Source: Aureobasidium sp. EXF-3400 (Eukaryota > Ascomycota > Dothideomycetes > Dothideales > Saccotheciaceae). Taken from it: 64,000 nt of DNA. The stretch is from NCBI GenBank assembly GCA_024195585.1, contig SWBL01000030.1, positions 1 through 64,000 on the forward strand, read 5' to 3'. Every line of letters starts with the position of its first letter. The stretch's first letter is position 1. Position numbers and translations under genes: made by a program. The notes under the pieces were generated by a model, which ran no database searches, was not told the origin of the DNA, and was given only the letters and a program-made list of their open reading frames with translations. This document shows, piece after piece, positions 12,553 to 24,300 of this stretch.

Positions 12553-14315
12553 CTAGCAGACGGCGTGGGTCTTGCCAGTCTTGCCTTGCAGAGAGTGCTT
12601 CTCGTCAGTGAAGTGCTGGTTCATCTTCTTATGACGGCCAGTAGCAGTGCCGTGCTTGGCGATCTGCTCCTTGTGCTCCTTGATCTTCTGCTCATCCATC
12701 TTGCCCAAAGTCTCCATGGCAAGCTTGAGGTCGGCGATCAGAGCATCGCATCTGCTGCGCGAGAAGTCCTCACGAACAACAACACGCATCATCTTGAGGC
12801 CCTCAGAGTGAGGAGCCATGGTGTAAGCAGGGACGACCCAGCCACGCTGTCTGAGCTGGTGTGCGATAGCAAACTCGTCGAACTTGTGGCCGTCATCAGG
12901 GTTGAGACGGAAAGCGACCAGAGGAAGACCTTTACCACGAGTCTGAGACATGAGCTTGAAGCCCATCTTCTCAACAGAGGCAGCCAGATAGTCTGCAGTT
13001 CTGGTCAGGTTGAACATGATGGCACGGTAGCCGTGCTTGCCCAGACGGATCAGCTGGTAGTACTGGCCCAAGACCTGGGAAGCTCCACGAGAGAAGTTGA
13101 GGGTAAGGGAAGCCTGATCAGCACCGAGGTAGTTGATGTTGAAGATCAGCTCGGTAGGCAAGTACTTGGGGTCACGCCAGATGCACCAGCCAACACCGGG
13201 GTAGACGAGACCATACTTGTGGCCGGAAACGTTGATCGAGACGACCTTCTCAAGACGGAAGTCCCAGACGAGGTCAGGGTTGACGAAAGGTGCAACGAAA
13301 CCACCGGATGCGGCATCGACTGTTGATCGTGAGCATGAGTTACGAGATTGAAGATCAGGAAGACTTACCGTGGATAGGAATGTCAATGTTGCGCTCGACC
13401 AAGAGGTCGTTGATGGCCTTGGTGTCCTCGTACTCGCCAGTGTAAGTGGTACCGAGGATGGAGCAGATACCAATGGTGTTCTCGTCGATCAGGTCGACAG
13501 CCTCCTTAGGGTCGATAACGAAGCGGTCCTTTGTGCAGTAGACGTACCTGTTAGCTCGGTTAGCATCTGAACATGGACCAATTCACAAAGGTACGGACTT
13601 CTCCTCGACATCAAAGTAACGGGCAGCCTTCTCCCAGCAAACTTGAACAGCAGAGTTCATGATGATGTTGGGACGAGAGTAGTCCTTGCCCTCAGCCTTG
13701 CGCTTGTTGACCCAAGACTTCTTCATAGCTAGCGTTGCGAGCATGATGGCTTCGGATGAACCGACGGTCGAGGTGCCCATGGCGTTGGAGTCATCTTCGT
13801 GGGTGGGGATGTTGAAGAGACGAGCGATCATGTTGACACAGCGGTTCTGAATGTCAGCGGTGACAGGGTACTAGCTCACCGTTAGTATGTGTAAGAAGTT
13901 CTGTTTCTTGCCAACCTAACCTCCTCGTAGTCGATGAAGTTCTTGGCAAAGGCGTCCTGCATGAGCTTCTCGACCTCGGGCTCCATGTAAGTGGTGACGA
14001 ATGAAGCAAGGCTGTGACATTGTCAGTAAGTGCAGGATGATGATGATGAATTGGAGCAGTGGAAAGTTACTTGAGGGTAGGGTTGCCGTCCAGAGTCAGG
14101 TCGTCCTTGATCATTCTGTAGGCAGTGGCAGCAGGCATCTCCTTGTCGGGCATCTCGTGTCTGGGCAGGTCCTCTGCGGCGAAGCGACTGCCGTAGATGC
14201 TGGTCTCGAAATCATCAGGCTGGCTGCCCTCAGGGCCCAGATTGGAGAGGTCGATCTTATCCTGAGCATCCTTCTGGATCTCAGAGTCCTTGGTGACTTG
14301 TCCGAGGTGAACCAT
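12553..14315 (-). CDS. GAD: glutamate decarboxylase (PLP-dependent)
   Basis: Exons in transcript order are 14315-14071, 14011-13921, 13870-13599, 13547-13369 and 13319-12553, giving 517 aa. The enzyme converts glutamate to GABA and CO2, feeding the GABA shunt. The PLP lysine is Lys297 in [10 protein letters not shown]; Asp264 in HVDAASGG would contact the pyridine nitrogen. The substrate-side [10 protein letters not shown] and [10 protein letters not shown] motifs are present. The C-terminal tail is K/H/Q-rich; a calmodulin-binding role as in plants is not evident. The third intron uses donor GTCCGT, chosen because it joins VEEK to YVYCTKDRF as in homologues. The nearby GTACCT puts the next exon out of frame, while GTGAAT keeps frame but adds residues. 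The GABA-type permease lies next on the same strand, and Artemis diverges from its promoter. Confidence 0.93.
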
Positions 14316-14833
14316 GGTGTTTGATGGATGTGTTGTTGGTTTAGGAAGAAGAATGAGGAGGCCGAAAGGGATAGCTACAGAGATCTGCAAGTTATAAACA
14401 GAAAGCGGCACGACCGGCTGTTCATAAAGCTCCACAACAAGCTCAATCGTCACCACGACCTGCTAAGCTTCTTTGCCAAGATGAGCTTGGAAGTGACGTG
14501 TGCGGGGAGCTACATTCACCGCCTTTGCATTCCTTCAGGTTGTTGGTTCCCGTCTTGCATCTATAAGCAACCACTCAGCTTGCCTTCCCCTGCCTTGTGG
14601 CTTCTTCAGCCGCACTATGAGCTGTTTATGACCTTGCAAGCTTTGAAACTTGGAACGTGTGAACTGTGTTTTGCTGCTGTGCAATCACTCGAAGCGCCGT
14701 TGAATGTGACAACAGCGTCATCAAAATCTTTCACATGCCGCGTCGCAACGCGTCTCCTCATGCGCGACCCTTCATTTGGGACCATCGATGATCCTCCGCA
14801 TCCACGTATTGGATAGATGAAGTGCATGATGAG

Positions 14834-16802
14834 ATGTCGACCTTTGATGGTATTGTCAGGGAGTTTCCCTACATCCGCATTGACAATTTCACAAACTATC
14901 CAGACGAACCACCCCCACTCGCCTGTTTCTTGAGCCATGTCCACAGTGATCATCTGAGAGGACTGGAGTCGTTCAAGTCAACTTTCATCTATTGCACAGC
15001 TCAGACTCGCGAACTGCTCCTTCGCTTGGAAAAATATCCTCATCGCATGAACTTCGCGAGAGGCATCTTAGAGTCAAGAAAGCAGACATATCGCCGCCTC
15101 AAAAATCACATCAAGTCAATCCCTCTCGAAACACCAACTGAAATCGAATTGGCCCCTGGACAATCTATCCGAGTAACCCTTTTCGATGCCAACCATTGTC
15201 TAGGGTCATGCATGTTCCTGATAGAGGGCAACGGCAAAGCCATTCTTTACACAGGCGATCTTCGATCAGAGCAATGGTGGGTCAACACACTCATACGCAA
15301 TCCCGTTCTTTTACCGTATACCAAAGGCACTCAAAGACTCGACAACATATACCTCGACACAACTTTCACTTCTAGTGATGCTCTAGAGTATGAGATGCCC
15401 TCAAAGGCCGAGGGTTTGAATGAACTTATCAAGAAAGCCTCGCAATATCCTCCAGAAACAATCTTCTATCTTAACACGTGGACGTTTGGCTATGAGGAGG
15501 CTTGGGTTGCACTTTCAGCTGCTTTAAAGACTCGAGTCCACCTCGATGACTATCGTTGGCGTCTATACTTCTCGCAGAGGGACCAGCCAACCTGCTACGG
15601 TTCACAGACTGCACCTTTAGTGGGCTATAAACTTGGCAATCACGAGCATCCCGGATGTCTGACGAACTTGCTAGAAGGTGCAAGAATCCATAGCTGCGAA
15701 AGAGGGACTCGTTGTGAAGTCTTCCAGAACCGTAAGTCCTGTTAAATTGCAATGCTTACTCAATCTGACAAAGTGCATGCAGCTCATGTGGTCTGGATCA
15801 CACCAATCATAGCTCGACACAAAGGTTACGAGATTGCCGAAGTTGGGGCTGGTGGAGGTCATGGTGATCTGAACCAAACGCACTCTCTTGAACTATATGA
15901 CTTGGGCAGCGTTCAGCAGCTTTTAGCCATCTGCAACAGGGCGCTTCAGGCTCAGCCCGAGCTCAGAGAACCAATGAAAGAATGGTTCTCGACTTTGATG
16001 AAAAACGGCAAGGAGTCCATCGACCTTGATCTTGAGATCTTGCGCGACGAAGTCGAAATCACCAGTCAAGACGGTAGACCCGATGACGAGTTCGACATGG
16101 ATAACTTGCCTATCGACAAGCTGGTTCCGGCACTTACAAGGCTGATCACTGGCAAATCCAAGCAGGAGGAGGAAGATCGCATCAAGCAGCAACGGCAGAT
16201 TGTGAGTTTGGTATATTACCTGTTACGACATATACTAATAATGCTAGACATTCCCGTTCTCTCGTCATTCTTCCTACCTGGAGCTCCGCGAGCTCGTGCA
16301 AGCATTCAACCCAAAAGACATATACCCTTGTACCGTCGACCGATCGACCTACACATATGATGTGTCCATGGAAATGCTTTTCGGAGACCTCTGCTCGGCA
16401 AATATATTCCAAGCAGACAAAGAACTCCATGCACAACTAGAAATAAAGGTTCCAGAGGCAGATGACGACGAATCTCAAAGAAGCACCCCATCGCCTGGAA
16501 GGGACAAACCAACTGTTCCACAGCGAAAATGTTCAGGACCGGCCCCAGAGCATGTTCAGCCTGAGAGCAGACCCAGCAAAGCAAGCCCAATCCGCAGCTC
16601 CTCAACGGTGAGGTATGAAACGCCAAAGAAACGAGTCAAGACATCAGGGATTGGGCATAGCAGCACTCCAAGTAGTACTCAAAGTGATAGGAACGTGCGG
16701 CGAGAAGCGATGTACAACGCAGCTCTTCATCAGAGATGGGAGAAAGGGTTCTTTACCAGTGTGGATGGTTATCATAACCAGGAGCCAGAGAAGGAGCTGT
16801 GA
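14834..16802 (+). CDS. Artemis/SNM1-like DNA repair metallo-beta-lactamase (beta-CASP)
   Basis: Exons are 14834-15731, 15783-16201 and 16248-16802 (introns 51 and 46 nt), giving 623 aa. The metal site motif HVHSDH is at residues 35-40, followed by DANHCLGSCMFL and YTGDLR, as in the SNM1/Pso2/Artemis nucleases of crosslink repair and end processing. The beta-CASP half includes TWTFGYEEAW and a conserved THSLELYD after intron 1. The C-terminal 200 residues are disordered and rich in S/P/K, like other Artemis tails, and may bind partners. The start ATG 14834 was chosen over the out-of-frame ATG at 14818. It is divergent from glutamate decarboxylase across 518 bp. I cannot separate Artemis from Pso2 orthology without a tree. 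Confidence 0.88.
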
Positions 16803-17054
16803 CGAAGCGATTTTCTTCGGACCAAGTAGCTAGCAGTATCTGTAGCAGCAACATGACTATCAATTAAGCTCGTGTGCAAACAATAGAGAATGTGATGATT
16901 GGTGTTTTGGCGGCAGACGCAATTGCGCTTGTTGCTGACAGCATGAGAGCGGAGCCGAGCTGCATGTGATTGTCGCGCTTTTGTCAACAAAGACCCAAAC
17001 CAAGGACAACAGACTCGATCGCTTGTCGCAACACATCCAGATCACCATCACACA

Positions 17055-18419
17055 ATGCCTGAAGCACTCGCCACAACGAAACGCAAGTTCCACAAACTCC
17101 TCGACAGCCGCTTCGGATCTCCCTCGGCGCCGGCAGCAACTCCTCCTAGACCTGTATCGCAGGGCACAATCAGCGAACCAGCAACCAAACGCATTCGATC
17201 GAGCGGCTCGACGACATCTCTAGCGGCCAGTCTACGCAGCAAGACAGTACCAAAGTCGTCCATCAATCCAGTCCGAGGAGAGCCCAATTTTGCGCCATGG
17301 TCGCATGACGCTTTCGTCAAGCGGTTGCGCAGCTTCGGTCCTGTCACCAATTGGCACCCCAAGCCTGATGCTATCAACGAAGTCGAATGGGCTAAGCGAG
17401 GATGGTGGTGTGTCGATACGAATACTGTTGGTTGCAAGGGAGGATGTCAACAACGAGTTGTAGTCAAGGTCGAGCCCATCGTCAAGAGACGTCGCATCCA
17501 GACCGAAGAAGAGGTTCAAGAGCAGGAAGAAGAAGACGACGATGATGAAGAGGATAACCAGGAAGATTTGGAACAAGCATTGGTGAACAAGTACAAGGAA
17601 CTCATTGTCGAGGGACACTCGGAGGACTGTCTATGGAGGAAAGCAGGTTGCAAGGACGACATATATCGTTTGCCTATTGTCAAATCGACCGTCTGGCAAC
17701 CCGAACTGCGCACGCGCTACCGATCTCTCTTGAAGATAGCGCCGTCACTCGCCAACCTGACTTTACAACCCGCAGAACTCGATCCATCTCCAGACAAGAT
17801 TCTCGCCAATCTCCCGACAGTTCTCCTCGAGGGGCCAGAAGGAAACAACTCAAGCGAGGATGGAGATATTACAGAAGAAACGAAGCAAAAGGCACTCAAG
17901 GTCGCCATGTGCGGCTGGCAAGGCTCGACAGAATCCAGCACGCAGCTTCTAGCATGCGAGGCCTGCTTCCAAAGAATCGGTCTCTGGATGTACCAGCCCG
18001 ACTACAAGCCCCACAGATTCGACGACGACGATGAAGAAGAACAAGACCGCAGTCTAGACCTTGTCCAGCTACATCGCGAGCATTGCCCCTGGCGCAACCC
18101 AAGCACCCAAGCCGCCACAGGAAACTATGCTGGCAAGTCTGCTCACTCTATCCTTCTCGATGTCTTGGACCGTTATATCGATGAGCAAAGACGCAGGTCT
18201 AGAGGTACTGTTCAAGGCGCTGCTGCAACAGACAAGGATGTGGAGAGTGATGCGGGTGCGACAGATGATGGTAGGGAGAGTTTGGCTCTGGAGACTCTGC
18301 CGTCTATGCCAGAACTTAGCAGGGCAGAGACGGAGAAGCATGATAAGGAGAGGCTATCGAAGTTGAGGCGTCTGAAGACGGTTCTGGGATTCAAAAAGAG
18401 GGCACCTCCCGCTGCTTGA
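17055..18419 (+). CDS. C3HC zinc-finger protein, Rsm1/NIPA-like
   Basis: Single exon, 454 aa. After an S/T/P-rich start, FAPWSHDAFVKRLRSF opens a zinc-finger region of BIR-like type, with WWCVDTNTVGC and later HSEDCLWRKAGC, matching the zf-C3HC family. A long acidic E/D run lies between these parts (about residues 150-175). A second Cys/His set (CGWQG... CEAC... HREHCPWRN) fits the Rsm1/NIPA C-terminal repeat. Fission yeast Rsm1 acts in mRNA export and vertebrate NIPA in SCF ubiquitin ligation. Here a nuclear role is likely, but which of the two is not shown. It starts 252 bp after the Artemis stop on the same strand. Confidence 0.82.
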   Translation: MPEALATTKRKFHKLLDSRFGSPSAPAATPPRPVSQGTISEPATKRIRSSGSTTSLAASLRSKTVPKSSINPVRGEPNFAPWSHDAFVKRLRSFGPVTNWHPKPDAINEVEWAKRGWWCVDTNTVGCKGGCQQRVVVKVEPIVKRRRIQTEEEVQEQEEEDDDDEEDNQEDLEQALVNKYKELIVEGHSEDCLWRKAGCKDDIYRLPIVKSTVWQPELRTRYRSLLKIAPSLANLTLQPAELDPSPDKILANLPTVLLEGPEGNNSSEDGDITEETKQKALKVAMCGWQGSTESSTQLLACEACFQRIGLWMYQPDYKPHRFDDDDEEEQDRSLDLVQLHREHCPWRNPSTQAATGNYAGKSAHSILLDVLDRYIDEQRRRSRGTVQGAAATDKDVESDAGATDDGRESLALETLPSMPELSRAETEKHDKERLSKLRRLKTVLGFKKRAPPAA

Positions 18420-18816
18420 GATACAGAAGGAGATATGAATAAGTCAAGCGAACGAACATAGCGCGTCAAGAGGCATGATTGCTCCTTTGCATTTGTGACC
18501 TTGAATCTTCCGAGTTTGCATATTCGTTCTTTGCATGTATAACCCTGTCAAAGAATAGCTTTCTTTTCAGAACAGGCAAGTTGCAAATTAATTCATCTCT
18601 TGCAGTACGATAGTCAAGCCCTCGCGGCGAGTGCTCAAGGGATTTTTCTGAATGCTTGTCGGAAAATGATGATGGTATGACGAGTCGGGGATATGTAACT
18701 GGTATCGCCGAAAGAGTGACGGAGGGTCGGCGTGTCGCGTGTGTCACAGGAGCGTGGGGGTTTCATGTTTCGAAATGCCATGACCAACTTTCTTTTGTGC
18801 AACACTTCAGACTTTT

Positions 18817-18843
18817 GACGACGACGACGACGACGACGACGAC
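18817..18843 (+). repeat. (GAC)9 trinucleotide microsatellite abutting a start codon
   Basis: Nine perfect GAC units (27 bp) end one base before the ATG at 18845. They lie in the 5' leader of the MFS gene, or would encode Thr/Arg/Asp runs if an upstream start were used. Length changes here would move upstream starts relative to the gene. Confidence 0.9.
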
Positions 18844-18844
18844 A

Positions 18845-20633
18845 ATGGCGGCCGGACGAGATAGCATCACGGTGCTACCACCATCGCCACTCGACGATGA
18901 TGAACAACGCCCTCTGCTGGACGAGGCACACCCCGACCATGGAACCATTGATAGAAGTGTTGCTGCGCAAGAAGAAGAGGGCGAGGCCGATGTGATTGAC
19001 GAGCCTACCTCTGCAAAGGTCATGGTCATCATGGTCTGTCTATGGGTTGGCTCCTTCTGGGCTGCCATGGGTGAGCATCTTCAAGTCTTGGTGCTTGAAC
19101 GCCAGTATACTAATCGATTGTCTCTGTAGACTCGACCATCGTGGCCACTCTTGCTTCTCCCATCAGTCGAAACTTCCACTCTTCGACACTCCTCTCATGG
19201 ATCGCTACTGGTTACCTGATTGCCAATGCTGCTTTTCAGCCTCTTTCGGGAAAAATGTCCGACATCTATGGAAGAAAGGCTGGTATCATATTCGCGAGCA
19301 GCTTCTTCGCCATTGGTACTTTGATCTGTGGTTTGGCTCAGAATGCTCCCATGATGATCTTGGGACGTGTTGTTGCTGGTACAGGCGGCGGGTATGTACA
19401 ACTCTTGTGCCACCCAAGCAGAAGGACCTATGCTGATATCATCGCAGTTGTCTCAACACCATTTCTACCTTCATCGCTAGTGACCTAATCCCTCTCAGAA
19501 AGCGTGGACTCTGGCAAGGTTTCGCAAACCTCATCTACGGTACTGGCATGGGTCTGGGAGGTATCTTTGGCGGTCTTATGAACGATCACCTCAACTGGCG
19601 TTGGGCTTTCTACATTCAAGTCCCCTTCATCGTCCTTGCTGGCATCCTTGGCTGGTACTTTGTTGACATCCCTATCAAGGAGGGTAATGCAAAGGAGCGC
19701 ATTAAGCGTGTCGATTTCCTCGGCGCCATCACCTTGTGCACTGCCCTCGTCCTGCTATTACTCGGTCTCAACAGTGGTGGCAACATCGTACCTTGGAACC
19801 ACCCTCTGGTCTACGTCAGCTTGCCTCTCTCTGGACTTGCTTTGGTAGCCTTCGTCTACGTTGAAGACAAAGTCGCAAAGGAACCTGTGATCCCTATCCG
19901 CCTGCTCCTCCACCGCACCGTGGCTTCAGCATGTCTGACAAACTGGTTCCTTACCATGGCCGTCTACGCACTTTTCTACTACGTACCCATCTACTTCCAG
20001 ATCGTCCAAGGCTTATCTGCCACCGCAGCAGGCACAAGACTAGTACCTCAATCCATCGGCACAGCCTGTGGCTCTCTAGGCGCTGGCGTCATTATGCGCG
20101 CAACAGGCCGTTACTGGTGGCTATCCACCTGCGCCTTGACTCTGTACATCATCGCCGCCGTCCTCATCGCCACAACCTTCAACGCAGGCGTCAACGGCGT
20201 GCTCCCCTTCGTCTGGCTCTTCTTCTCCGGAACAGCCTACGGCGCCATGCTAACAGTAACCCTGCTCGCGCTGCTCTCAGCAGTCGGCCACGAACACCAA
20301 GCCGTCATCACATCCGCCTCGTACGCCTTCCGCTCCACCGGCTCCACCATCGGCATCACCGTCGCCTCTGCAGTCTTCCAAAACAAACTCTCCAGCGGTC
20401 TATACGCTCGCTTTGGCCATTTGCCAGGTGCCTCTGATGTCATCTCCCGCATCCGCGATGATGTAGGCGATATCTCTTTCTTGCCTCCTGGTTGGCAAGA
20501 CGGTGTCAGAGATACGTATATTGAGAGTTTGAGGGCTGTGTGGTTTGTCATAGTGGTTTTGGCTGGCGTGGCTGGTGTTGTGAGTTTGTTTATGCGTGAG
20601 CATACTTTGCATAATAATTTGAGTAGGAAGTAA
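18845..20633 (+). CDS. MFS transporter, 14-TM DHA2 / vacuolar amino-acid type
   Basis: Exons are 18845-19070, 19130-19391 and 19448-20633 (introns 59 and 56 nt), giving 557 aa. A ~65-residue acidic cytosolic N-terminus precedes about 14 membrane spans. Motifs include AMDSTIVATLASPI at TM1 (made by splicing), GKMSDIYGRKAG (motif A) and GTGGGCLNT around the second junction. The pattern resembles S. pombe Fnx1/Fnx2 and yeast Vba basic amino-acid transporters of the vacuole, as well as multidrug/H+ antiporters. The acidic 'EQRPLLDE' stretch near residue 20 resembles dileucine-type vacuolar sorting signals (inference). The substrate remains open. The ATG sits directly after a (GAC)9 run. Confidence 0.85.
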
Positions 20634-21018
20634 GAGAGAGATCAAGCGAAAAAAGATGGATGTTTTTGTTCTTTGCATCATGTTAGGGGTGTTTTTGTGT
20701 TTTTGTTGGAGGAGTTTTGACATTTGGAATGTTTGGAATTAGTAGATTTAGATTAGAATGGCAAACATACTATCATAAGGGAAGGCAAACTTCTCGCTTA
20801 CAACTTCTTATGCTGTTACATCAAGGTGTCCTGTCCTCTGTTCATGCCCCTCCGTCTTGATCAATTCTGGGGGAGAATATTCTTGACACGAGTGTTGTGT
20901 AAGGACATCTATCTACATCCCTTTTCTTTGCTATGCCACGTAGAAGTGAGTGTGAAAGAATGACCAAACCAGCGATAGTTTTTCATCTCTTCTTCCCATC
21001 CCTTTCCTCATTTACAAA

Positions 21019-21306
21019 TCAAGCCTCATCAGGAAGAAAATCCGGAGTGCACCTGCATTGATCTATGTAATCAAGACACTTTGGACACTTTGGACAATCA
21101 CACCGCACCAGAATTCTGAAACAGCGAGGACAGCGGCCGCTCTTGTCATTCAAGCCCACAGGCCGCATGAACTCTTTCAGATCAGGATGCTTCTGCAATC
21201 CAAACAATTTGCCCCAGTGCCTCTTCAATCGCGAATTTATCTTGCGTAGCTCAATAAACTCCAAATTGTGAGGATAATAAGCAAACACCGACAAGTCGTA
21301 AAACTG
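21019..21306 (-). other. Cys-rich open frame directly beyond the stop of the ataxin-10-like gene
   Basis: After the TAG at 21309-21307 the same frame stays open for 95 sense codons to TGA at 21019. The encoded tail has many Lys/Arg and a dense cluster CPRC-x5-CDCPKCPKC-x6-CRC that could bind zinc. No ATG occurs near its beginning; the first in-frame ATG would leave ~50 residues. It may be a stop-readthrough extension, a small separate gene or chance. I do not recognise the family. Confidence 0.35.
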
Positions 21307-24300
21307 CTAGGAAAACGCTCTGTCGAGTTTGGCAAGGGCCTCTTTCTTTTCCTTGTCGAGGAGGATTTTGTCGCCGAGAGGAAGGTCGCGGAGTGCAGTC
21401 TGCATGAGTTCTGCTGCCTTTTCTGCCGTCATCTTGGGGTGTGGTCTGGGCTTTTGTGGTCCTGAGGATAATTGGCCGACATCTTTTCTTCGGAGTCCGA
21501 CTTGGCCTTTTCCGTCCATGAAGGTTTCGTAGCCATTGGTGTCGAGCACTTCTTGTGGGACAGGCGGGACTTGGAATGGGATTAGTTGATCCGGGTGAGT
21601 GAGCTTGCCGTGTGGGATCTCGGCGTAGGTCGGCATGCGTGTTTCGCCTGCTGCCGCCATACCAGCCATGTCTTTGATCACAGCTTGATTGTCCTCATTG
21701 TTCTCGACTGCGAAACGCAAACACATAATGGCGTGTTCACGAATGTACGGATTGTGCTCATCATGACGGCAACAGCCCACCAGCGCTTCCAAACCTCCAT
21801 ATTCACGTACTTGATCTTGCACTTTGCGGTTCTTCCAGATCAGCGAGGAGAGGACGAGTACCGTCAACTTCTTGAGGTTGCGCCACTCAAAGTCCGAAGG
21901 CTCGTCTTGCGGATCCTCAGGGTATGCCAATGGTGTCTCAGCTTCGAAGATTGTAGTGTTCGGAGGCTGAGTGTTAGCATCTGTCGGCGGAATAGGAAGT
22001 GGTGGAAGAGTGTTGGCTAGATCCGGAGATAAATCGAATGGTCGCTCCACACTTATAGGCAAGGGCTTAAGGTTCTGAGGCGGTGCCGGTGGAGGTGGGT
22101 AGTTGTGAGCTGGGGGCTGGTAGTTATGGTTCTGTTGGTGAGGAGCTGGACGCCTTGGAATGGGTCCGTGTGATGTGCCTCCAGGTCCGAGTTTAGGAAT
22201 CGCAGCTTCCAATTCTTTGAGCAATGTCACTAGCTCGCTCGCAACTTCCCACTGTGCCATCACATCCTTCCAAATGCTCTCTTCGGTGAGAACGGCAAAG
22301 AACTCGAGGTATTGGTACACGCCTTCGTACATACGTTCCATGTCCCACAGATTAAGTGGGAAGTCTTCCGGCGAAGCTAGGTTCTGGTGGATCTTGCCTT
22401 GCAGGAAGATGAGTGCACATGTTTGCGGAATAATGTGCTGGCGGAATTCGGTAAAGATGAAGTTGACGATGTGGACGTCAACTCTGAGCGGATACGAGTC
22501 ACTGGGCTGTGGGTTCGTCTTGGAAGCCTCAGCTCTCGATCTGAAGATGTTTGTAAGCAGCTTCATTATCACCGCTTGAGCCGGCGAAATAATGTCCTTG
22601 GATCTGGATTTGTCTCGGAAGGCGTGGTAAGCATAAGGCATCAGACCATTCACCAAGATTGCCTCCATGATCTTGACCATGAATTTGAAGTAAAGCTCTT
22701 CCTCTCGCAAATCCCAAGCAGCAACAAATATCAAGAGCTCTCTCAACAGATTCTTTCCATTGTCTTGAGCCAATAGCAAATGACACCTAACCGTATGCAT
22801 ATTGACGATTGCGTTGGTCTCTTCTGTCGATGTGCCAGCTTGTGTTGATTTTGCAGGCGGTACGATTCCAGACATGACGATCATAGGCAATACTTCGATT
22901 TCCGACGGCCCCAGAATCAGCGGAACGTCGGTCAAGAGACCACGTCCATCTTCGCTGGAACCGGGATACTCGTCTTCGTCTTCACTCTCCTCTTCCTCGC
23001 TCTCTTCATCCAAGCCTACGTCATCCTCATCTGTTCGATTCTCGTATACCGGTGAAGCTGGAGAAGCAATGGGTGAAGCTGGGCTTGTGATTTGAGCTTG
23101 TTGTGGTGGCGGAACAGGATAGTTTTCCAGTCTTTTCATGAGTTCTGATTTACCGCTTTCTAAGATTTTGGCTCCTGCCGAGGCGGTGAACATCATCTTG
23201 TAGTCATCCTCGGCCACTGGTCTAGGTCCTGTTGCTGACTTCTCGTCTGGGAATGCGATAGCTCCATCTGCGTTGTAGACTGGGGGTTCCATAGGGGCGA
23301 CCTTTGTACCTTCGGCTTTCATGCGATCACCGAGTTGCTCCTCAATGTGGGCGATTCGTGCAGCAACTTGGTCAGCATGCGCTCTGTCAGACTTGTCCTT
23401 TTCGGCTTGTGCGAGACGTCGTGCATCCTGGTAAGCTGCCAATTCCTTTTCATACTGTTGCGCAAGGGCGTCGTATTGTTTGTTGAAAGTCGTCTTTTCT
23501 TTATCCGACAGAATACTCCATCTCGCAGCGAGAGCTTTTGCGACACTATCTGGAGTTGCAGTTGGGCCAAGAGCCTCTCTCGTCTCTGCTTGATGTTGCC
23601 TCACGAACAGCACATAACCAGATACAGGCCTTGATGGAGGTTTCATTTGATCCTTGTTCGCAAGAAGTCGTTTCGCGTTCAAGGCGTCTTGTGCAGCATC
23701 ATAAGTGGCCTTGCTTGTCTCGCCAAGTGCGACCAGAATATCGCCAGTGGAGACAGGTGGTTTGGGCATTTCGCCGAGAGCAGGTTGACCGCCAGTCGCA
23801 TCGTCAGTATCTTCAGCCAGAATACCTTCAGTTGAGTTGTCGAACAGGGCAACCCACAGCATCAGTTTCCTTCGTTCGTTGCGAGCGACCAAGTTGTTCA
23901 GGAATTGAAGAGAAGTTATGAGTAGCTTCTTATAGGCATTCACAATCCACTGCCATTTTTCCTCGTCGCCAGTACCAGCATCGCCATCAAATCCTCTTGC
24001 CGTGACTCGCACGCAACAGTTGATCAGTCTGAATATTTCTTGGTCGAATGTGCACTCGGCAGCCAGATCCTGGGCCTTCTCGCCAATGGTCAGTGTGTTG
24101 CGCAGTATTGACACTAGGTCGTTGAGTCTTTCCAAGTCTTTCCACAAGCCAGGGTAATTTTGAGCAATGAGAGCACCCGAGGTTGATTCGTAATCGACGG
24201 CGGAAGGGTCCCAGACGGCAAAAGAACGGCGTTCGAGCGAGGGTATGGCAGCGCGGAACAAGGTGACCATGTCTTTCCAAACGTTGTCATCGGTACCAAG

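Noticed and set aside
12565..13326. 253-codon plus-strand open frame
   Set aside because: Antisense to the large last exon of glutamate decarboxylase, which has full catalytic motifs.
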